A model generated the notes under the pieces. The model was not told the origin of the DNA. It worked only from the letters and a program-made list of their open reading frames with translations, and made no database searches. Both the position numbers and the translations under genes were made by a program. Of a stretch of 64,000 nucleotides of DNA, positions 57,228 to 64,000 are shown in pieces. Each line of letters begins with the position of its first letter. The stretch's first letter is position 1. The stretch lies in NCBI RefSeq assembly GCF_002234375.1, contig NZ_NMQV01000005.1, positions 124,001 through 188,000 on the forward strand, read 5' to 3'. This DNA is from Pseudomonas fluvialis (GTDB lineage: Bacteria > Pseudomonadota > Gammaproteobacteria > Pseudomonadales > Pseudomonadaceae).

Positions 57228-57287
57228 GCCGAAGGCTGGAGGCTGGACGAAAGCAGCATGTACCTCGTCCAACCTTCAGCCCCCGGC
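57228..57287 (-). repeat. Large imperfect hairpin with GGAGGCTGG-type repeats in the hisD-hisC gap
   Basis: Arms 57234-57250 and 57265-57281 pair over 17 positions with two mismatches; outer GCCG/CGGC (57228-57231, 57284-57287) extends it after a 2x2 mismatch. The left arm has repeated GCTGGAGGC-like units. Resembles dispersed intergenic repeats of pseudomonads, or an mRNA-stabilising structure. Confidence 0.6.
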
Positions 57288-57302
57288 GCTTTTATCGGCT
57301 TT

Positions 57303-58613
57303 TCAGCCCTTGATGCGGTATTCGGCACTGCGCGCATGCGCGGTCAGCGACTCACCACGCGCCAACACCGACGCCACCTTGCCCAGTTCCGAGGCGCCGT
57401 CAGCCGAGCAATGGATGATCGACGAGCGTTTCTGGAAGTCATACACACCCAGCGGCGAGGAATAGCGCGCAGTACCGGAGGTCGGCAGCACGTGGTTAGG
57501 CCCGGCACAGTAGTCGCCCAGTGCTTCGGCGGTGTAGCGACCCATGAAAATGGCACCGGCATGGCGGATCTGCGCCAGGTATTGCTCGGGGTTCTCTACC
57601 GACAGCTCCAGGTGCTCGGGGGCGATACGGTTGGCCACCTCGATAGCCTGGGCCATATCGGCGACCTGAATCAGCGCGCCGCGCCCCTGCAGCGAAGTAC
57701 GTGCTATCGCCTCGCGCTCCAGAGTCGGCAGCAGGCGTTCGATGCTCTGCTCTACGCGGTCGAGGAACGCTGCATCCGGGCTGACCAGGATCGACTGGGC
57801 ATCCTCATCATGTTCAGCCTGGGAAAACAGGTCCATGGCGATCCAGTCCGGGTCGGTCTGCCCATCGCAGACCACGAGAATCTCCGACGGGCCGGCGATC
57901 ATGTCGATACCGACCTTGCCGAACACGTGGCGCTTGGCAGTCGCCACATAGATATTGCCCGGACCGACAATCTTGTCCACCGGCGGCACGCTCTCGGTGC
58001 CGTAGGCCAGCGCGGCAACCGCCTGCGCCCCACCGATGGTGAAGACCCGGTCGACACCGGCGATACAGGCGGCGGCCAGTACCAGTTTATTGACCTCGCC
58101 ACGCGGCGTCGGCACCACCATGACCACTTCCGGCACCCCGGCCACCTTGGCCGGAATGGCATTCATCAGCACCGACGAGGGATAGGAGGCCTTGCCACCC
58201 GGCACATACAAGCCGGCGCGATCCAGCGGAGTAACCTTCTGCCCCAGTACGGTGCCGTCGGCTTCGGTGTAACTCCAGGAGTCCTGTTTCTGCCGCTCGT
58301 GGTATACCCGCACGCGCTCGGCGGCTTTTTCCAGAGCCGCACGCTGCTCGCTGCTGATCCGCGTCAGCGCCAGCTCCAGACGCTCACGTGGCAGGATCAG
58401 CTCGGCCATACTGGCAACGTCCAGGCCATCGAACTGCCGGGTAAAGTCGACGAGCGCGGCATCGCCACGCACGCGTACCGCCTGAATGATCTCCAGCACG
58501 CGCTGGTTGACCGCGTCGTCCGAAACGCTCTCCCAGCTCAGCAGATGATCCAGATGCTGGGCAAAGTCCTGGTCAGCGGCATTGAGTCGGCGAATAGCGG
58601 TAGGTGCAGTCAT
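57303..58613 (-). CDS. hisD: Histidinol dehydrogenase HisD
   Basis: 436 aa zinc-dependent, NAD-linked enzyme for the last two steps of histidine synthesis. Seen: [53 protein letters not shown]; and [22 protein letters not shown]. No fusion to hisI or hisE. Precedes hisC. Confidence 0.97.
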   Translation of the reverse strand: MTAPTAIRRLNAADQDFAQHLDHLLSWESVSDDAVNQRVLEIIQAVRVRGDAALVDFTRQFDGLDVASMAELILPRERLELALTRISSEQRAALEKAAERVRVYHERQKQDSWSYTEADGTVLGQKVTPLDRAGLYVPGGKASYPSSVLMNAIPAKVAGVPEVVMVVPTPRGEVNKLVLAAACIAGVDRVFTIGGAQAVAALAYGTESVPPVDKIVGPGNIYVATAKRHVFGKVGIDMIAGPSEILVVCDGQTDPDWIAMDLFSQAEHDEDAQSILVSPDAAFLDRVEQSIERLLPTLEREAIARTSLQGRGALIQVADMAQAIEVANRIAPEHLELSVENPEQYLAQIRHAGAIFMGRYTAEALGDYCAGPNHVLPTSGTARYSSPLGVYDFQKRSSIIHCSADGASELGKVASVLARGESLTAHARSAEYRIKG

Positions 58614-58636
58614 GACGAGCCTCTTGATGGCAAATA

Positions 58637-58681
58637 CTCGGGCGTCGCTAGACTAGCAAGCCCTCCGCCTGGACGCCCGAG
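58637..58681 (-). other. Long-stem hairpin in the hisG-hisD gap
   Basis: Perfect 10-bp stem (58637-58646 with 58672-58681) enclosing a smaller GCTA-gac-TAGC hairpin. No strong U-run on the hisG side. Could tune how much hisD is made from the murA-hisG transcript. Confidence 0.5.
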
Positions 58682-58744
58682 AAAAGTCTCTATGACACGG
58701 ATAGGGCCGGGATATGCACGGGCAGCGCAGTGCCGTGCGAAAAG

Positions 58745-59377
58745 TCAGCCCAGATGTCGCGCCTCGACCGCCTCGCGCAGGGTCTCGATCAGCGCCTGGA
58801 TGCGCGCATGCTGCATTTTCATCGCCGCCTTGTTGACGATCAGCCGCGAGCTGATGGTGGCAATCAATTCCTGGGGCTCCAGGCCATTGGCACGCAGGGT
58901 GTTTCCGGTATCCACGACATCGATAATCTTGTCGGCCAGGCCGACCAGCGGCGCCAGCTCCATCGAGCCATACAGCTTGATGATGTCTACCTGGCGCCCC
59001 TGTTCGGCATAGTAACGCTTGGCAACGTTGACGAACTTGGTGGCCACGCGCAGGCGCCCCTTGGGTTCGGCAGCGCCCACCTTACCGGCGGTCATCAGTT
59101 TGCACTGGGCAATGCGCAGGTCCAGCGGTTCGTACAGCTGGCCACCGTACTCCATCAGCACATCCTTGCCGGCCACGCCGATATCCGCGGCACCGTGCTC
59201 GACATAGGTCGGGACGTCGGTGGCGCGCACGATCAACAGGCGCACATCGTCCAGCGTGGTGGGGATGATCAGCTTACGGCTCTTTTCCGGATTCTCGGTC
59301 GGTGCGATACCCGCCGCCGCCAGCAACGGCAGGGTGTCGTCGAGAATACGGCCTTTGGACAGGGCGATGGTCAGCAT
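58745..59377 (-). CDS. hisG: ATP phosphoribosyltransferase HisG, short form
   Basis: 210 aa catalytic subunit for the first committed step of histidine synthesis. [18 protein letters not shown] and [14 protein letters not shown] (PRPP loop) are conserved. The C-terminal ACT-like regulatory domain of long HisG (~300 aa) is missing, so by family rule it needs the HisZ regulatory partner, which is not in this window. Third-from-first in the murA-hisG-hisD-hisC run. Confidence 0.97.
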   Translation of the reverse strand: MLTIALSKGRILDDTLPLLAAAGIAPTENPEKSRKLIIPTTLDDVRLLIVRATDVPTYVEHGAADIGVAGKDVLMEYGGQLYEPLDLRIAQCKLMTAGKVGAAEPKGRLRVATKFVNVAKRYYAEQGRQVDIIKLYGSMELAPLVGLADKIIDVVDTGNTLRANGLEPQELIATISSRLIVNKAAMKMQHARIQALIETLREAVEARHLG

Positions 59378-59402
59378 GCAGCGAATTCCTTGGCAACGGG
59401 CA

Positions 59403-59421
59403 GCCCGGCGCTACGCCGGGC
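59403..59421 (-). other. Short hairpin in the murA-hisG gap
   Basis: GCCCGGCG (59403-59410) pairs with CGCCGGGC (59414-59421), loop CTA. No T-run. One of three structured spacers in this cluster. Confidence 0.45.
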
Positions 59422-59441
59422 AGGCAGTAAGGGTTGGCTAA

Positions 59442-60972
<1,531 letters not shown>

Positions 60973-61063
60973 GGGCGTCCTCATTCGAGCGGGTAACCAA
61001 GGAGCCGACTACGGCCCCTCTCGGAGCCGGCCATCATACAAAAAGCCCCGCGCCGGCGAAACC

Positions 61064-61372
61064 TCAGCTGTCGCCCAGCGGCAAGCATTCATCCAGCGCA
61101 CAGACCTCGGCAATCTGCCGCATGTCCTCGGGCAGGCCGACAATGCGTACCGTCTTGCCCTGCGCCTGAGCGTCACGCATGAAGGCCAGCAACAACGCCA
61201 GACCGACACTACTCGACTTGCTGACGGCCTGACAGTCGATCTGCAGCTGCTCGCCAGCCAGCCCTCGCAACAAGCGCCCGCCCTGCTCGCGCAACTGCGG
61301 CCCGCTGGTATAGTCGAGCACACCGCTCAGGCTCAGGCAGTTACCCTGCAGATTGACCTGGGCTTCACTCAT
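61064..61372 (-). CDS. mlaB: MlaB STAS-domain protein
   Basis: 102 aa STAS-fold subunit of the MlaFEDB transporter that stabilises the ATPase MlaF on the cytoplasmic face. LQIDCQAVSKSSSVGLALLLAFMRDAQ is the STAS core. The ATG overlaps the mlaC stop by four bases (ATGA). Then a 91-base gap to ibaG. Confidence 0.92.
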   Translation of the reverse strand: MSEAQVNLQGNCLSLSGVLDYTSGPQLREQGGRLLRGLAGEQLQIDCQAVSKSSSVGLALLLAFMRDAQAQGKTVRIVGLPEDMRQIAEVCALDECLPLGDS

Positions 61373-62007
61373 TGCGCTGCAGCCTGCTCGCCCTGGCGGG
61401 AGCGCGCCACCAGCTCAGCCCAGCCGGCAATGGTCTTGTCCAGGTCGTTGCGATTGCTTTGCATGCTTTGCGCAAACTGGTCACGGAACAGTTTGCCGAC
61501 GTTGATGCCATTGATCACCATGTTGCGCAGCTTCCATTGCTCATCCAGGCGCACCATGGTGTAGGACAGCGGGTAGACCGTGCCGCGGGCATCGCGAATC
61601 TCCATGTTTACCGTGCTGCGCTGGGCATCCTGGGCATTGGCCACCGGTAGTACGCGAATATCCTGATTGTCGTACTCAAGCAGGGCATTGCCGTAGAACT
61701 GCATCAGGCTGCGTTTGAACTCTTCCTCGAAACGCTGCAACTGCTCGGCACTGGCGCGCCGGCTGTAGCGCACAGTCATCACCCCACGGGCAATTCCCTG
61801 CACATCGACCACCGGGCCCAGAATGCGTTCCAGGCTGGCGTAGAACGCCGCCGGATCAGCCTTGTACTGCACCTTGTTAGCCTTCAGGTCAGCCAGCAGG
61901 GTGTCGGTGGTCTGCTGCACAACCTGCTGTGCAGCCGGCATTGCCAGGGCGCTCAGCGGCAGGGCCAGCAGCAGCCCCAGGGCCAGTTGACGAACACGAC
62001 TGAACAT
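61369..62007 (-). CDS. mlaC: MlaC periplasmic phospholipid carrier
   Basis: 212 aa. Signal peptide (QLALGLLLALPLSALA), then AAQQVVQQTTDTLLADL and GIARGVMTVRYSRRASAEQLQRFEEEF, typical of MlaC/Ttg2D. Shuttles phospholipid between MlaA at the outer membrane and MlaFEDB at the inner membrane. Follows mlaD by 31 bases. Confidence 0.95.
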   Translation of the reverse strand: MFSRVRQLALGLLLALPLSALAMPAAQQVVQQTTDTLLADLKANKVQYKADPAAFYASLERILGPVVDVQGIARGVMTVRYSRRASAEQLQRFEEEFKRSLMQFYGNALLEYDNQDIRVLPVANAQDAQRSTVNMEIRDARGTVYPLSYTMVRLDEQWKLRNMVINGINVGKLFRDQFAQSMQSNRNDLDKTIAGWAELVARSRQGEQAAAQ

Positions 62008-62038
62008 CTGTTTTTCCTCCAGGCAGCCCGCGCCGCCA

Positions 62039-62506
62039 TCACTCGCTGTCTTTGTTGACCGAATTAAGCATGAACTTACCGATCAGGTCCTCGAGAACCA
62101 GAGCCGACTGGGTGTCGTGGATGGTACTGCCGTCCACCAAAACCTCTTCTTCACCCCCTACGCTCAGGCCGATGTACTTCTCGCCGAGCAGGCCCGCAGT
62201 AAGAATCGAAGCTGTCGAGTCGACCGGCAGGTTATCGACGCGCTTGTCGATCTCCAGAGTCACACGCCCCATGTAGCTGTCACGATCCAGATCGATGGCC
62301 GTGACCTTGCCGACCACCACGCCGGCCATGGTGACCTTGGCCCGTACAGTCAGGCCGGAGATGTTGTCGAAATAGGCCTGTATGCGATAGGTCTCGGCGC
62401 TCGGGCTGACCGTCAGCCCGCTGACCCGCAGGGCCAGCAGCAACAACGCCAGCAGTCCGGCCAGCAGGAACAGGCCGACACCGATTTCCAGGGTGCGGTT
62501 TTGCAT
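62039..62506 (-). CDS. mlaD: MlaD MCE-domain protein
   Basis: 155 aa. One N-terminal membrane helix (IGVGLFLLAGLLALLLLAL), then the MCE domain (IQAYFDNISGLTVRAKVTMAGVVVGKVTAIDLD). Forms the hexameric periplasmic ring of the Mla transporter. Its ATG overlaps the mlaE stop by one base (TGATG). Confidence 0.96.
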   Translation of the reverse strand: MQNRTLEIGVGLFLLAGLLALLLLALRVSGLTVSPSAETYRIQAYFDNISGLTVRAKVTMAGVVVGKVTAIDLDRDSYMGRVTLEIDKRVDNLPVDSTASILTAGLLGEKYIGLSVGGEEEVLVDGSTIHDTQSALVLEDLIGKFMLNSVNKDSE

Positions 62507-63303
62507 CAGAAGTCTCCAAACATCAGGGCAGTCAGGATGAAGTCCAGTCCCAGCACGGCAAGCGAGGCATAGACCACGGTACGGGTTGTGGCACGACTGA
62601 TACCTTCCGAGGTGGGTTCGCAGTCATAGCCCTGGAATACCGCAATCCAGGTCACCACGAAGGCAAACACCACGCTCTTGATCACGCCATTGAGCACATC
62701 GTCATAGAAGCTGACACTGTTCTGCATGTTGGCCCAAAACGAGCCCTCATACACACCCAGCCAGTCGATCGCGACCATGGCGCCCCCCCAGATTCCCACC
62801 ACACTGAAAATGGCGGCGAGCAGCGGCATGGAAATGAAGCCGGCCCACAGGCGCGGCGCGATGATGTACTTGAGCGGATCGACGCCGATCATCTCCAGGC
62901 TGGAAATCTGCTCGGTGGACTTCATGTTGCCGATTTCCGCGGTCAGCGCCGAACCGGCACGCCCGGCGAACAGCAGGCCGGTGACCACCGGCCCCAGCTC
63001 ACGCAGCAGCGTCAGCGCGACCATCTGCCCGACGGCCTGCGCCGAACCGTAGTCAACCAGAATGCTGTAGCCCTGCAGGGCCAGCACCATACCGATGAAA
63101 ACGCCGGCGACGATGATGATCGGCAGAGACAGCACGCCCACGCCATACAGCTGCTTGACCAGCAGGGCAAAACCATTGCGCGTACCGCTGCGACCGATCA
63201 GCGCATGACCGAGGAACAGCACGGCACGCCCCATGGCCTGCAGCACCGCCAGGCCACTGACGCCGAGCAGACGCACCCGTTCCAACAGGCTGCGGCGCTT
63301 CAT
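62506..63303 (-). CDS. mlaE: MlaE permease
   Basis: 265 aa membrane permease of the Mla ABC transporter. About five or six helices; [45 protein letters not shown] is the MlaE signature. The ATG overlaps the mlaF stop by four bases. Confidence 0.97.
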   Translation of the reverse strand: MKRRSLLERVRLLGVSGLAVLQAMGRAVLFLGHALIGRSGTRNGFALLVKQLYGVGVLSLPIIIVAGVFIGMVLALQGYSILVDYGSAQAVGQMVALTLLRELGPVVTGLLFAGRAGSALTAEIGNMKSTEQISSLEMIGVDPLKYIIAPRLWAGFISMPLLAAIFSVVGIWGGAMVAIDWLGVYEGSFWANMQNSVSFYDDVLNGVIKSVVFAFVVTWIAVFQGYDCEPTSEGISRATTRTVVYASLAVLGLDFILTALMFGDF

Positions 63304-64000
63304 TGCGCACCTCCCAGCAAGTCGCTCCGATAATCCACGGCGGGGAAATGAAAAGGCACCGGTCCATCAGGAATCCCCTGCATGAACTGGCGAATCTGCG
63401 GATCCTCAGAGACCATCAGTTCCGCCGGCGTGCCATGCCCCAACACCCGTGCATCACCGACCACATAGATATAGTCGGCAATGCTCGCCGTCTCGGCGAG
63501 GTCATGGGATACCACGATGCTGGTAATTCCCAGCGCATCGTTGAGCAGCCGAATCAGGCGCACCAGCACCCCCATGGCAATCGGGTCCTGACCGACGAAC
63601 GGTTCGTCATACATGAGAATCTGCGGATCCAGAGCAATCGCCCGAGCCAGTGCTACACGACGCTTCATACCGCCCGACAATTCGTCCGGCATCAGTTCCA
63701 CGGCACCTCGCAAGCCCACCGCCTGCAACTTCATCAGCACGATGTCGCGGATCATTTCCTCCGGCAGGTGCGTATGCACGCGCAGCGGAAAGGCTACGTT
63801 CTCGAATACATTGAGATCGGTAAACAGCGCGCCGCTCTGGAACAGCACACCGAACTGCTTGCGCATGTGAAACAGCTCGCTACGCGACAGTTGCGGCAGG
63901 TTGCACTGGTTCACCCATACCTCGCCGGCATGTGGGCGCAACTGCGCAGCAATCAGGCGCAGCAAGGTGGTCTTGCCGCAACCGGACGGCCCCATGATCC
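63300..64000 (-). CDS. mlaF: MlaF ABC transporter ATPase (5' end cut by window)
   Basis: At least 233 residues; the start lies beyond base 64000. Walker [14 protein letters not shown] is at the window edge, the ABC signature is [16 protein letters not shown], Walker B is [27 protein letters not shown] and the C-terminal [13 protein letters not shown] tail are typical of MlaF/Ttg2A. Powers phospholipid transport. Confidence 0.96.
   Translation of the reverse strand, partial: IMGPSGCGKTTLLRLIAAQLRPHAGEVWVNQCNLPQLSRSELFHMRKQFGVLFQSGALFTDLNVFENVAFPLRVHTHLPEEMIRDIVLMKLQAVGLRGAVELMPDELSGGMKRRVALARAIALDPQILMYDEPFVGQDPIAMGVLVRLIRLLNDALGITSIVVSHDLAETASIADYIYVVGDARVLGHGTPAELMVSEDPQIRQFMQGIPDGPVPFHFPAVDYRSDLLGGAQ

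Overview
The window is a stretch of high-GC gammaproteobacterial chromosome, almost certainly Pseudomonas. The evidence is gene order. It holds the minor type IV pilin cluster fimT-fimU-pilV-pilW-pilX-pilY1-pilE followed by ispH-fkpB-lspA-ileS-ribF-murJ | rpsT | creA-proB-obgE-rpmA-rplU | ispB, then clpB-pgeF-rluD | bamD, and the hisC-hisD-hisG-murA-ibaG-mlaBCDEF block. These blocks are classic in Pseudomonas. I saw no tRNA, rRNA, CRISPR array, insertion sequence, integrase or phage gene. Nearly all of the window is core genome, with a few accessory-looking patches.

Layout. 1-5.1 kb: a truncated GGDEF protein (SadC-like position), class I fumarase, RlhA and a 100-aa unknown. 5.2-8 kb: a TonB-dependent copper receptor (OprC type) with a DUF2946 gene upstream. 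8.2-10.6 kb: a membrane diguanylate cyclase, a candidate 33-aa protein, a ribbon-helix-helix protein and a PfpI/DJ-1 protein. 10.6-14.2 kb: four tightly coupled minus-strand genes (acyl-CoA-dehydrogenase-like, exported serine hydrolase, small membrane-anchored protein, phospholipase-D/cardiolipin-synthase-like). 14.3-21.4 kb: ornithine-lipid genes olsB-olsA, an unknown with a structured leader, a coiled-coil membrane protein, a CHASE4-PAS-GGDEF cyclase, a CysZ-like protein and a GT4 glycosyltransferase. 21.4-25.2 kb (minus strand): an old-yellow-enzyme ene-reductase with its TetR regulator, a nitroreductase, glutathione peroxidase and SlyD. 25.7-29 kb: ackA-pta. 29-37.7 kb: thiO, divergent from the minor pilin cluster. 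37.8-50.5 kb: isoprenoid, lipoprotein, ribosomal-protein and proline genes. 50.5-64 kb: clpB to mlaF, cut at the right edge.

How the genes work together. FimU, PilV, PilW, PilX, PilE and PilY1 form the tip/priming complex of type IV pili. LspA, BamD, MurJ, MurA, PgeF and MlaB-F build and maintain the envelope. AckA-Pta interconvert acetyl-CoA and acetate. OlsB-OlsA make ornithine lipids. Three diguanylate cyclases within 20 kb, each with an intact RxxD inhibitory site, link the region to c-di-GMP signalling.

Most notable beyond plain annotation: an exact 15-base operator-like repeat in front of both the TetR gene and the ene-reductase; an AT-rich patch from pilV to the middle of pilY1, with no pilY2 and no adjacent pilSR; TTG starts for pilV and pilE; a hairpin that would mask the ribosome site of the gene at 16084; structured spacers in every gap of murA-hisG-hisD-hisC; a textbook sigma-32 promoter for clpB; and the uncharacterised four-gene unit at 10.6-14.2 kb.
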